The translations under genes were made by a program, and so were the position numbers. This document shows, piece by piece, positions 1 to 7,732 of a DNA stretch of 15,959 nucleotides. The notes under the pieces were generated by a model that was not told the DNA's origin, searched no databases, and was given only the letters and a program-made list of their open reading frames with translations. The first letter of the stretch is position 1; the number at the start of each line of letters is the position of its first letter. Origin of the DNA: a bacterium. Its GTDB lineage: Bacteria > UBP15 > UBA6099 > JAJRTR01. The DNA lies in the NCBI GenBank assembly GCA_024278215.1, contig JAJRTR010000099.1, positions 1 to 15,959 of the forward strand, in the 5' to 3' direction.

Positions 1-1348
1 ATTTCATCGTAAGGTCTTTTGCGCGTTCCGCCGCGTTCATTATCTCTTTCATCTCGAAATGGCCGGTGTCGTTTTCCTTCAGGTGTCTGAGGGCAAGTTT
101 TGCGTTTCCCATAATCACGGCCAGCATGTTGTTGAAATCATGGGCGATGCCGCCGGACAGCAGCCCCACCGCTTCCATCTTCTGCGAATGCAGCAACTGT
201 TGCTGCAACGCATCCTTTTCTTTTTGATACCTGATTCGGTCGGAAACATCTATTACCCCGGCAATGGCGCATAGATAGTTCCCGTTTTCATCCATAACGG
301 GAGATACCGACATGTGGGTATATATTTTTCGCCCGTCACTGTGGCGGAACTCGAAATTATAATTCTTATCCGCCTTCTGCTCACCTCTTTCAATAAGAGC
401 CCTGACCCGCCCACTCTGTTCGTCGTCCATGAAATCAAAAAGCTTTTTCCCTATCATATCCTCGACTTCATAGCCGAGCATCTCCGCCATTTTTGCATTT
501 ACGTATGTCGTATTGCTTCCACAGTCGACAACCAGAACTCCTTCCTGGATGTTCTCGACAAGAAACCTGTATTTCTCTTCACTTTCGGCAAGCGATTTCT
601 GCGCGATCTTTCTCTGTGTTATATCCCGCAAGGATACGAGACAGCTCGTTCTCTCCTCCCATTCTATCTCGACCGTTCTGACTTCCGCCACCACATGCCT
701 GTTGCTGGAACCGTTGAATTCGATTTCGACAGTACTGTTCAGGACCACTTTATACGGAAACCTTGAACCGACCAGAAGCTCGCGTTTTTTCGACAGCATC
801 TTCTCGGCGGCGGGATTGACGAAAAGTATTATATTATGTTCGTCAAGCACAAGCATCGCGTCTGCATTGCTCGATATAAGATTTCTGAACCGTGCCTCAC
901 GTGATCGGAGTTCGGTTTCACTGGCATGCAGTTCGATAATCTTTGTCGAAAGATCGAGATATATACTGAAGCGTTCAATGGAATACTTTAGTGAGCGCTT
1001 CAGTAGTTCGAAGTTCAACTGGTTCTTCGGCAGAAAGTCCTGCGCACCGCAATGCAACGCTTCTATCCCCGACTGGTCGTCCTCATGATCTGTGAGCACG
1101 ATGACTGGAACATCGCATATCTCCAGCCTCAAACTTCTTAGTGTGTCCAGGCCCATACTGTCGGGAAGATTGAGGTCGAGAAGTATGATGTCGCACCGGC
1201 ATTCACCGAAAAGCTTTATGGCGCTTTCGAGATCGTCGGCTTTTTCGAGTCGAAAATCCAACCCGGACATGTTGAGCATCTCCTCGATGAGCCGCTTATC
1301 GCTCATGCCGTTCTCGATCAGAAGGATGCAGATTCCTTTTTCACTCAT
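1..1348 (-). CDS. Receiver-PAS-PAS histidine kinase, 3' end outside window
   Basis: Reading the minus strand from the ATG at 1348 gives 449 residues without a stop up to the window edge, so the C-terminal part, including the ATP-binding domain, is missing. Residues 1-120 form a receiver domain: E12 stands at the acidic pocket, D58 (in LLDLNLPD) is the likely phosphoacceptor, and T86 and K108 are the conserved switch residues. A linker helix leads to PAS domain 1 (about 150-250) and PAS domain 2 (about 256-375, with FRHSDGR and a PAC-like end). The dimerisation helix has H403 in IAHDFNN, the site of autophosphorylation. No membrane segment is visible, so it is probably a cytosolic sensor. The receiver in front suggests a phosphorelay or input from another kinase. 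It is divergent from the sigma-54 response regulator at 1890, its likely partner. No strong ribosome binding site precedes the ATG. Confidence 0.9.
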   Translation of the reverse strand, partial: MSEKGICILLIENGMSDKRLIEEMLNMSGLDFRLEKADDLESAIKLFGECRCDIILLDLNLPDSMGLDTLRSLRLEICDVPVIVLTDHEDDQSGIEALHCGAQDFLPKNQLNFELLKRSLKYSIERFSIYLDLSTKIIELHASETELRSREARFRNLISSNADAMLVLDEHNIILFVNPAAEKMLSKKRELLVGSRFPYKVVLNSTVEIEFNGSSNRHVVAEVRTVEIEWEERTSCLVSLRDITQRKIAQKSLAESEEKYRFLVENIQEGVLVVDCGSNTTYVNAKMAEMLGYEVEDMIGKKLFDFMDDEQSGRVRALIERGEQKADKNYNFEFRHSDGRKIYTHMSVSPVMDENGNYLCAIAGVIDVSDRIRYQKEKDALQQQLLHSQKMEAVGLLSGGIAHDFNNMLAVIMGNAKLALRHLKENDTGHFEMKEIMNAAERAKDLTMK

Positions 1349-1889
1349 GGAATTACCAATCAAAAACAAAGTTACGAACGCTTGATCGTTCAGTCCAAAT
1401 ACGTCCCGGTGCAAAGCTCCGGAGTATGGTAAAACAATGTCTTGATGAGCCCGCATAATGATTATAGACTAATATTTCACTTTTTTATCTAGGCAAAAAG
1501 ACCAAAATACACTGTCCTTTGGACAGTATGGTATTGTGTCGAGTATATATCTGTCATGTCATGACATGTGGTAAAATATCAAAATACATGTAAATTTACC
1601 TTTTACAAAGGCATGTTTTACCGCATAAGCAGTAACCGGAAGAACGAAAAAGGATGAGATAAAAGAGAAAATGCGTCAAGCGAAGTTGCTTATATTTACA
1701 AATATTCCAATTGATATTTTTGAGTGTATGTGCTATAATATAAAAATTCATTAGAAAAGTTGATCTTGAAAATCACTGCAGGCCGGGCCGGGTACAACAA
1801 ACAATAGACATTTCTGAGAAAAAGGTTCGGTCGGAAATTGCATGTAAATACTATGGTTCCTGCATGTAATTGTATCGAGGAGCATGAAT
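1349..1889. promoter_or_regulatory. Divergent intergenic region with several dyad symmetries
   Basis: No gene is seen in this 540-bp gap between the kinase and the response regulator. It holds an inverted repeat ACTGTCC-TTT-GGACAGT (1511-1527), flanked by a further AATAC (1506-1510) and GTATT (1531-1535). It also holds a perfect 14-bp palindrome CATGTCATGACATG (1555-1568), a 10-bp palindrome GTAAATTTAC (1590-1599), and GGTAAAA (1570-1576) mirrored by TTTTACC (1616-1622). A TATAAT on the minus strand (1466 to 1461) could serve the kinase gene, but its -35 is poor. If it is real, the ACTGTCC dyad is centred about 65 bp upstream of the start site, a position typical of an activator. Binding by the neighbouring regulator is inference only. 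Confidence 0.5.
1711..1739 (+). promoter_or_regulatory. Sigma-70-type promoter for the response regulator gene
   Basis: TTGATA (1711-1716), a 17-nt spacer and a perfect TATAAT (1734-1739) preceded by TGC, which makes an extended -10. Transcription should start near 1746 and leave a leader of about 145 nt before the ATG at 1890. The leader contains two copies of TGCATGTAA (1839-1847 and 1861-1869) exactly 22 bp apart, about two helical turns, which could be a protein-binding site. Confidence 0.7.
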
Positions 1890-3284
1890 ATGGCAGTCAT
1901 GGACAGGAAGAACACGATACTTGTCATTGATGACGAAGAGCGCATATTGAGCTTGATGAAACGATTTCTGGAGAGCGAGAACTTCAGGGTTGAAACAGAA
2001 TTTCAGGCGGAAAAAGCGCTCGAGTTCATGATGAAAAATCAGGTGGACCTGGTGCTTGTCGACCTGCGGCTGTCCGGAATGCCCGGCGATGAATTAGTCA
2101 GGGCAATGAAAGAGATGAAGTATCCCGCCGAGGTGATCGTCATATCAGGTTATGGAACTGTCGAGTCCGCTGTGGAAACGATAAAACAGGGGGCATACGA
2201 CTTTATTGAGAAACCGATAAACCTGGACAGACTGTTGCTTACAATTAAAAATGCTCTTCAAAAAGGCAATCTCGAAAATAAGATCGCTTTTCTTGAGAGT
2301 AAGATAAAGAACTACATGGAGCTCGACGGCGTCATAGGCAACAGTGAGTCATTCGTGGAAACAAAAAAACTCGCGAAACAACTTGCGAATACCGATGTCA
2401 ATCTATTAATCACTGGTGAGAGTGGAACCGGGAAAGAGGTTTTTTCGAGGGCCATACACAATGCGAGCAAAAGAGGCGACGGCCCGCTTATTGCTGTCAA
2501 CTGCGGAGCCATTCCGGATAACCTTCTCGAATCCGAGCTTTTCGGCCACGAAAAGGGAGCCTTCAGCGGTGCAGTAGCCCGAAGAATAGGTCACTTCGAA
2601 AATGCCGATGGCGGTACTATCTTCCTGGATGAAGTCAGCGAACTACCCATCTCTCTTCAGGTGAAATTACTTCGCATGGTGCAGGAGAAGGAAATCATGC
2701 GTCTGGGTAGTTCGCACCCGGTTAAAGTCGACTGCCGTATCATTTCGGCAACCAACCGTGATCTCGAAACAGAAGTTGCCGAGCATAGATTCCGTGAAGA
2801 CCTCTATTACCGTTTGAATGTCATTGAATTGAGGATCCCGCCTCTGCGGGAACGGCTGGATGATGTGCCCCTGCTCGTCAATCATTTCCTGAAGAAGTAT
2901 GCCGATAACGAAATGAAGGTCAGCAAGGATGTTATGGACATATTACAGTCCCATCACTGGCCCGGCAATGTAAGAGAACTCGAAAATATCATCCAGAGAG
3001 CGGTTGCGCTTACTACAGAAAAAATCATTTCCAGAGAAGTACTGCCGGATAAACTTCTGAAACGCAGGCAGCAAAAACATTTTGATATGCAATTCTGCTC
3101 GACCGATTACAAACAGGCGCAGCAGATAGTTATCGACAGCTTCGAGAGGGAGTTCCTCACAAAAGCATTGCGTCGACACAACGGCAATATATCCAAATGC
3201 GCTGATGAGATGGGACTTGTAAGACAGACCCTCCACAAAATGCTCAACAAACACGACATCGACGCCCGCGCTTTCAAACATTAG
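1890..3284 (+). CDS. Sigma-54-dependent response regulator, NtrC family
   Basis: A transcription activator of about 464 residues that would remodel RNA polymerase holding sigma-54. Numbering from the ATG at 1890: the receiver domain (5-120) has the acidic pair D14-D15, phosphoacceptor D58, S86 and K108. The AAA+ domain (about 145-375) has Walker A GESGTGKE at 176-183, the sigma-54 contact loop GAFSGA at 223-228 (usually GAFTGA), Walker B GGTIFLDE at 241-248, and an arginine-rich sensor region with YYRLNV. A Fis-type helix-turn-helix (GNISKCADEMGL) lies at the C terminus. The start was chosen because GAGGAG (1877-1882) stands 7 nt before ATG 1890 but only 1 nt before ATG 1884. The neighbour at 1348 is a divergent histidine kinase, probably its partner. 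Length and domain order are usual for the family. The threonine-to-serine change in the GAFTGA loop is conservative. Confidence 0.95.
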   Translation: MAVMDRKNTILVIDDEERILSLMKRFLESENFRVETEFQAEKALEFMMKNQVDLVLVDLRLSGMPGDELVRAMKEMKYPAEVIVISGYGTVESAVETIKQGAYDFIEKPINLDRLLLTIKNALQKGNLENKIAFLESKIKNYMELDGVIGNSESFVETKKLAKQLANTDVNLLITGESGTGKEVFSRAIHNASKRGDGPLIAVNCGAIPDNLLESELFGHEKGAFSGAVARRIGHFENADGGTIFLDEVSELPISLQVKLLRMVQEKEIMRLGSSHPVKVDCRIISATNRDLETEVAEHRFREDLYYRLNVIELRIPPLRERLDDVPLLVNHFLKKYADNEMKVSKDVMDILQSHHWPGNVRELENIIQRAVALTTEKIISREVLPDKLLKRRQQKHFDMQFCSTDYKQAQQIVIDSFEREFLTKALRRHNGNISKCADEMGLVRQTLHKMLNKHDIDARAFKH

Positions 3285-3477
3285 TTCCCATACCGTTCAG
3301 TAAAGACTCGATGGTGCTCAAAAACTTGTCTCTGTTCGCACCGTTCAGCTACTGTGTTGTGTCAACGATGAAAAGACGTAAGAAGAAATGTAGCGGAATG
3401 AATAGAAAAAGTGCAGGACGCAGTCACCACCCCCGCGCCGTAAAAAAGCTGAGAACATGAAGGGTATATGGCTTATT

Positions 3478-3653
3478 GAGCCAATTGCGAAATTCAGTTC
3501 TACTACTTCCGTCTGCAATTGCTCCGAGCCGCGTTATCGGCGCGAAATCTTCCTCGACGTACTATATAGTACGCCTGCGGGGATTTCGCGTCTCTGCCTT
3601 GCTCGGAATAATTTCGCTCGGACTCGTCACAAACGTAATTTTGCAATTGGCTC
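3478..3653 (+). mobile_element. MITE-like element, copy A (176 bp, TSD TATT)
   Basis: The ends are GAGCCAATTGCGAAATT and, inverted, AATTTTGCAATTGGCTC, giving terminal inverted repeats of 17 bp with one mismatch. TATT directly flanks both sides (3474-3477 and 3654-3657), a 4-bp target duplication. The core, 3541-3590, folds into one long hairpin: CGCGAAATC pairs with GATTTCGCG, and a 16-bp palindrome (3558-3573) sits at the tip. The element aligns over its whole length with the reverse complement of 6151-6328, about three quarters identical by eye. There is no transposase, so it would need a transposase from elsewhere; the IS family is not identified. Confidence 0.82.
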
Positions 3654-4210
3654 TATTGCCTGCCGTCATAGATAAATGACTTTGCAGAAGAATCAGCAGA
3701 ATCGTCGCGAGGCACTATTTTCACTGATATGTGAGGCCCCATCGCCATAGACCTGCCGACACTGTCGACTGTATACGAATACTCGGCGTTTGTTTTTTGC
3801 GCTATGATATCCAGCAATTCCGACACCTTGATCCGCGTTATCGTATTTATCGAAACCTCTTTGCCGATCAATTCCGGATCACAATTTATGACCATATTAT
3901 CTGTTTTCGATTCGATGAGATCAATGACCGAACCGACGCTTATGTGCTGCTCCCTTATCGGCTGAAGCTGCTTCTCGAGTCCGACGGGCCTTATGTGGTA
4001 TGCACCAATGACTATCCAGAAAACCATGAAAAAATTAAATTGCGCCGCGCTCGATTCGCTGTTTCGGAAATCTGCGGAAAAGGCGTAACGCAGGATATAC
4101 AAAATCGGCAGGATAATAAAAACCGGAAGCGCGAGGTGGCCGTAGGGAACCCACACGACCAGCACCCCGATGATTATTGCTGCTGCTACTGGTATGATAA
4201 ATCCCTTCAT
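3653..4210 (-). CDS. Small membrane protein with STN-like domain
   Basis: A protein of 185 residues, not recognised as a named family. Three hydrophobic segments (about 3-21, 24-41 and 57-74) anchor it. Residues about 90-150 then look like the STN/secretin short N-terminal fold: a hydrophobic strand (DNMVINCDPEL), the IGKEVSINTITRIKVSELLDII pattern, and a following strand (EYSYTVD). In TonB receptors and secretins this fold lies in the periplasm. Start ATG 4210 has GGAG 5 nt upstream. It is the last gene of a leftward operon, 58 nt after the J-protein gene. The stop codon is made by the MITE junction: TA comes from the target duplication and G from the element's last base. Substrate and role are unknown; a part in envelope assembly or signalling is only a guess. 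Confidence 0.72.
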   Translation of the reverse strand: MKGFIIPVAAAIIIGVLVVWVPYGHLALPVFIILPILYILRYAFSADFRNSESSAAQFNFFMVFWIVIGAYHIRPVGLEKQLQPIREQHISVGSVIDLIESKTDNMVINCDPELIGKEVSINTITRIKVSELLDIIAQKTNAEYSYTVDSVGRSMAMGPHISVKIVPRDDSADSSAKSFIYDGRQ

Positions 4211-4268
4211 GTTACTCCAATCCTTATTCTGTGTAGTTGCTGTTGCTTACATCGCTATCAGAGCCTGC

Positions 4269-4991
4269 TCAGAAGCCGCGGATTTCCTGCAGGTTTGTCC
4301 GCGCTACATTGCCGATCTCGCCGAAAGGCGCCATGCGCAGCACTTCTTTGAAACATTCCTCGGCCTTTTTGCTCTCACCGAGTTGCCTGTACAACATTCC
4401 GAGATTAAGCCTCGCAGGGACAAAGAAGCTGCTTTTCTCGAGCACTTCCCGGTAGCCGTTTTCCGCGCCCGTCAGGTCGCCCTTCTGGTGCGCTTCGGAC
4501 GCTTCTTCATATTTGTCCATCACGACATTCCGGACTTCAAGCTCGAAGAAACTGTTTATCCCGATATTCAACAGGATTGTCGCGAACGGCGCTAATGCGA
4601 ATCCCGCAATGGTGAGCGCGGTAGCCGTAAGGAACGGCATATCCACAATGACCCTGCCCTGGTATTTGATGCGAACGCGGGTCAGGTTGGTCTGGCTCAT
4701 CACTTCACGAAACACTTCCTGCAGACGCTGTCCACTGACTTCATAGACATCGGAGACATAGTCGTCCATGGAACCGGCACCGCTGTGGTACTGTCTCATC
4801 GCTATGTCGTAGTCACGGCGCCTGTCGGGATCGGACAGAACCTGGTAGGCACGATTCACGAGATGGAACCTCTCGGCATCTCCGTTTCCCAGGTCGGGAT
4901 GCACCTGTTTCGCAAGTGTTCGGTAAGCTTTTTTTATGTCGTCCGGCCCGGCGTTTTCCTGCAAGCCGAGTACTTTATAAAAATTTTCCAT
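4269..4991 (-). CDS. Membrane J-domain protein with TPR repeats
   Basis: 240 residues. The N-terminal J domain (about 3-65) carries the HPD motif at 31-33, which stimulates the ATPase of an Hsp70 such as DnaK. There is no Gly/Phe region, zinc domain or DnaJ C-terminal substrate domain, so this is a class III J-protein rather than DnaJ itself. A hydrophobic stretch at about 119-146 is one long or two short membrane segments. Residues about 158-221 form TPR-like helices (GDLTGAENGYREVLEKS, then LNLGMLYRQLGESKKAEECF) that may hold a partner. The order suggests recruitment of Hsp70 to a membrane client. The ATG lies 2 nt after the stop of the SDR gene, so the two are co-transcribed and perhaps translationally coupled. 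No good ribosome binding site is seen of its own. Confidence 0.88.
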   Translation of the reverse strand: MENFYKVLGLQENAGPDDIKKAYRTLAKQVHPDLGNGDAERFHLVNRAYQVLSDPDRRRDYDIAMRQYHSGAGSMDDYVSDVYEVSGQRLQEVFREVMSQTNLTRVRIKYQGRVIVDMPFLTATALTIAGFALAPFATILLNIGINSFFELEVRNVVMDKYEEASEAHQKGDLTGAENGYREVLEKSSFFVPARLNLGMLYRQLGESKKAEECFKEVLRMAPFGEIGNVARTNLQEIRGF

Positions 4992-4993
4992 TT

Positions 4994-5911
4994 TCAGAGC
5001 ACTTTCGGTTCGTAGCCGAGAACTTCCCTTGCACGGGTCGTATCCACGGCAAACGTAAATTTCAGGAAATCGAGATTGAACGGGAAACTATGCTGCCGCT
5101 TCGAATAAAAGTAGAACTTATAAAATGTTTTTAATCCGATCTCGGGGAGCGGCAATGATTTCTTTCCGAAACGATGTATCACTTCCGTCAGTGGTTCCGT
5201 GCGTTTTCCGGCAATATTGAAGATGCCTTCAGCGTCCTCATTTGTCACCGCAAGTTCGAGAGCCTGCGTGACATCATCCTGGTGCATCACCTGGAACATC
5301 GGGTCGAAACCCATGACCATCGGCACGAAATCGCCTTTAAACAAAGTGTTCATGGGCGCGCGGACATCGTTGCCGACGATTGCGCAACATCTCAGAATAA
5401 GTATCCTAGGTAATATGCCCGGATGCATATTCATCTGGCATGTCATGTCTGTTTCTATCTTGTTGCGGATCGTTGCGGATTCGCGGTCGCCGCGAAGCGG
5501 CATGTCCTCGGTGAGCAGCGCGGGGTTGTCCGGGTTAGCTCCGTAAACGATAGTCGGACTTTTATAGACAAATTTTTTTACACCGTATTTCCTGGCCAGC
5601 CGTATCATTCGCAGGGTGCCGAAAACATTTGTCTCCTCGACTTCCCGCGCGGCATGATCGGGACTGTTGTCATAAGCCATGTGCACCATGACGTCGATAC
5701 CGGGATTGCGCTGGAACACCTCTTCGACTCGCTTTTTGCGTGTGTCGCCGACGAACAGATCAAACTTCTGGTCATCATCAAATTCGACTTCCTCATCATC
5801 GAAATCTTCTTTGCTCAGGCCAATAATTTTTTTTACCTTCGGGTTTTCCTCAAGCTGTCTGATGAGCAACTTGCCGAACCCGCCTGTCGCGCCCGTAACC
5901 AGTACTTTCAA
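4994..5911 (-). CDS. Atypical extended SDR, NAD(P)-dependent epimerase-like
   Basis: 305 residues from the TTG at 5911. It opens with the Rossmann strand and GATGGFG (7-13), the dinucleotide-binding GxxGxxG, followed by an acidic loop, the DVMVHMAY strand (73-80), and FVYKSPTIVYGAN (114-126). Where the catalytic YxxxK should stand the protein has TIRNK (147-151): lysine is kept but tyrosine is threonine, so catalysis is doubtful and a binding or structural role is possible. FQVMHQDDVTQALELA and the FNIAGKR strand fit sugar-nucleotide epimerase-like SDRs. An in-frame ATG at 5980 would add 23 residues before the fold, but the predicted start of transcription is near 5977 and no ribosome binding site precedes that ATG. 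TTG 5911 has a G-rich GGGGGCGG just upstream. First gene of the SDR, J-protein and STN operon. Confidence 0.83.
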   Translation of the reverse strand: MKVLVTGATGGFGKLLIRQLEENPKVKKIIGLSKEDFDDEEVEFDDDQKFDLFVGDTRKKRVEEVFQRNPGIDVMVHMAYDNSPDHAAREVEETNVFGTLRMIRLARKYGVKKFVYKSPTIVYGANPDNPALLTEDMPLRGDRESATIRNKIETDMTCQMNMHPGILPRILILRCCAIVGNDVRAPMNTLFKGDFVPMVMGFDPMFQVMHQDDVTQALELAVTNEDAEGIFNIAGKRTEPLTEVIHRFGKKSLPLPEIGLKTFYKFYFYSKRQHSFPFNLDFLKFTFAVDTTRAREVLGYEPKVL

Positions 5912-5983
5912 AGCCGCCCCCGTTGATACTGTTTCATTATGAGAAATACAATATCCCCCCGGCCTCGCGCCGGAACTCATTCG

Positions 5984-6012
5984 ATTCTATGACAAAAAGC
6001 AGGAAGCGTCAA
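5984..6012 (-). promoter_or_regulatory. Promoter of the SDR/J-protein/STN operon
   Basis: On the minus strand TTGACG (6012-6007), a 17-nt spacer and TAGAAT (5989-5984), one mismatch from consensus in each box. The expected start site is near 5977, just inside the upstream ATG at 5980, which is why TTG 5911 is preferred as the start codon. Confidence 0.65.
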
Positions 6013-6150
6013 CAATCTTCAACAAGCGGAAGTATGGTGTCAGGCTGTGAAAGGCTGTTGATAAGAGAGGGCTCGTTCAGGTGCCTTACCGCTCCGGTCT
6101 TTCCCTCCTCGGCCCGGCACACACCCGCCCCGTGCATTAGAAATATCATA

Positions 6151-6328
6151 GAGCTAATTGCAAAATCATGTTTGTAGCGAGATCGAGCGAAATTGTTAAG
6201 AGTAAGGCGGAGGTGAAAAATCCTCGCAGGCGTACTTGTAGAGTACATCTAGGAGGATTTCGCGCCGACAACGCAGCTATGGACAATAGCAGCCGACCGC
6301 AGTAGAATCAGAATTTTGCAATTGGCTC
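6151..6328 (-). mobile_element. MITE-like element, copy B (178 bp, TSD CATA)
   Basis: Same family as 3478-3653 but inverted relative to it. The ends are GAGCTAATTGCAAAAT and AATTTTGCAATTGGCTC, flanked by CATA on both sides (6147-6150 and 6329-6332). The central hairpin is kept as AAATCCTC (6218-6225) with GAGGATTT (6253-6260), although the bases differ from copy A. It lies between the promoter of the leftward operon and that of the rightward mscS gene, so it separates two divergent units. The space 5981-6150 before it holds only the operon promoter. Confidence 0.82.
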
Positions 6329-6471
6329 CATAGAATAGCTTTCCCGGGAATTTGATCGGTTTATCCGTTTGTTATTGACTCCTTTGTTCTTGATTGTTCT
6401 GTGTCCATGCCTGATAAATGTAGTAATCTTATGCATAAAAAAAATACTCATTATTTTTTTTAGTAGTGTTA

Positions 6472-6499
6472 TTGATACTATTACTCTTTTCATTATTAT
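6472..6499 (+). promoter_or_regulatory. Possible promoter for the MscS-type gene
   Basis: TTGATA (6472-6477), a 16-nt spacer and TATTAT (6494-6499) in a very AT-rich stretch. The start site would be near 6506, with a leader of about 45 nt. The region is so AT-rich that chance matches are likely. Confidence 0.4.
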
Positions 6500-6550
6500 T
6501 ATTCAACGGTTCTCGTACAGACATGAAAAACACAGAGAGGATAACCGCAG

Positions 6551-7360
6551 ATGAATATCGAAGGTATGACAAGTTATGTTTCAGCACTCTTATTGGATTA
6601 TGGCATGAAGATCGTAGGGGCAGTAATAATATTTTTCATCGGTAGTGTCTTGATAGGAAAGATAAGAGAAATAGTACGGCGTAAAATGCGTGCCAGGAAT
6701 GTTGATGTCACACTGCGTCGATTCACGGTTTCCGCAATATCGACAGTATTATGGATACTGGTGGTACTCGCAGTGCTCGCGAAATTCGGGGTCGAGATCG
6801 CGCCTATGATCGCGGGTCTGGGGGTCGCTGGTTTCGCTATCGGCTTCGCGGTTCAGGGGTCGCTTTCGAACTTTGCTTCCGGGATCATGCTGATCATTCT
6901 CAAACCGTTTAAGCTTGATGATCTTATTGAAGCAGGCGGTGAGCTAGGCGTTGTTAAAGAAATAGGGCTCATGACTTGTGTTCTTGCCACTCTGGACAAC
7001 CAGAAGGTTATCATTCCTAACGCGAAGCTTTTCGGCGACACGATCAAGAATATCACCGGTTACGACACGAGACGTGTCGATATGTCGATTGGAATCAGTT
7101 ACGACAGTGATATTACAGCCGCGCAGGAAATAATAACCAGTACGCTTCTCGAACATCCGGATGTGTTGAAAGAGCGAGGAACGACTGTGGAGGTTGTGGA
7201 ACTGGCCGATTCGAGTGTGAACTTCACAGTACGCGCATGGTGCAAAACAGAAAATTACTGGAATGTATTTTTCGGCTGCAATAAAAATATCAAATACGCT
7301 CTGGACAAGGCCGGCATTGAAATTCCATTCCCCCAGATGACTGTCTGGACCAAAAATTAA
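6551..7360 (+). CDS. mscS: Small-conductance mechanosensitive channel, MscS type
   Basis: 269 residues, close to the length of E. coli MscS (286). Three membrane segments are seen: about 17-36, 58-78, and the pore-lining TM3 at about 84-112 with its Gly/Ala-rich face (IAGLGVAGFAIGFAVQGSLSNFASG). The conserved PFKLDDLIE, VKEIGLMTCVL and NQKVIIPNAKL follow, forming the start of the cytoplasmic beta domain. The C-terminal vestibule domain ends at FPQMTVWTKN. As a homoheptamer in the inner membrane it would open under osmotic down-shock and release solutes. The ATG is preceded by GAGAGG about 9 nt upstream. It appears to be a single-gene unit with no visible partner. Confidence 0.94.
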   Translation: MNIEGMTSYVSALLLDYGMKIVGAVIIFFIGSVLIGKIREIVRRKMRARNVDVTLRRFTVSAISTVLWILVVLAVLAKFGVEIAPMIAGLGVAGFAIGFAVQGSLSNFASGIMLIILKPFKLDDLIEAGGELGVVKEIGLMTCVLATLDNQKVIIPNAKLFGDTIKNITGYDTRRVDMSIGISYDSDITAAQEIITSTLLEHPDVLKERGTTVEVVELADSSVNFTVRAWCKTENYWNVFFGCNKNIKYALDKAGIEIPFPQMTVWTKN

Positions 7361-7732
7361 CAGCCATATACGCATAGGGAGCGGGTTGTATCAGGAACAG
7401 GTTTTCGTTCAGCTGCTTTTTAATGATGTATAGAAAGCCTGGATTTGTCATGATTTTCAGGCTCTATTTCCCTTTAAGCGACAGATATTGGGGGGCTTTG
7501 CAAACCTCTGTTTAGCCTCCGACACGCAATATTTCTCTACCAACACCAATTAGCGAAGAGGCAATAACATCGGCTTGAATTTGGAGTGCGACAATTTATT
7601 GTCGTTTTCGCGGACGGGAGTTGATTCCCGGCGGAAAGGCAAGTGGGTTCCCTGCTCGCACAGCATGACCGGTATCGGGGCTGACACGGCGTATCGCGCT
7701 GCGCTTTTTGCAATCGGCTCTGTGTGTGTTTG
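7361..7732. other. Gene-free interval between mscS and the sigma factor gene
   Basis: No coding region is supported in this convergent interval. An inverted repeat AGCCTG...CAGGCT lies at about 7436-7463, without a T run, so it is a poor terminator. CGACAAT-TT-ATTGTCG lies near 7588-7603. TTTTGCAATCGGCTCT (7706-7721) matches the MITE end TTTTGCAATTGGCTCT at 15 of 16 bases. About 175 bp to its left stands CCAATTAGCGAA, near-identical to the opposite end, so a decayed third copy is possible. Its middle does not align convincingly and no target duplication is seen. Confidence 0.4.

Noticed and set aside
1570-1625. Sigma-54 promoter GG...GC near 1610-1625
   Set aside because: The spacing between GG and GC is 11 rather than 10, and the consensus around both is poor.
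3457-3679. Short open frames across the MITE, and similar frames at 6009-6248 and 6308-6493
   Set aside because: Their shared peptide pieces (EPIAKF, NNFAR) come only from the repeated DNA. The frames differ between copies and cross the element ends.
3731-5546. Several 70-200 codon plus-strand frames across the operon
   Set aside because: They are opposite to clear minus-strand genes with domain matches, and none carries a recognisable motif.
5912-5980. ATG 5980 as start of the SDR
   Set aside because: The operon promoter predicts transcription from about 5977, after this ATG. There is no ribosome binding site, and the added residues precede the Rossmann fold.
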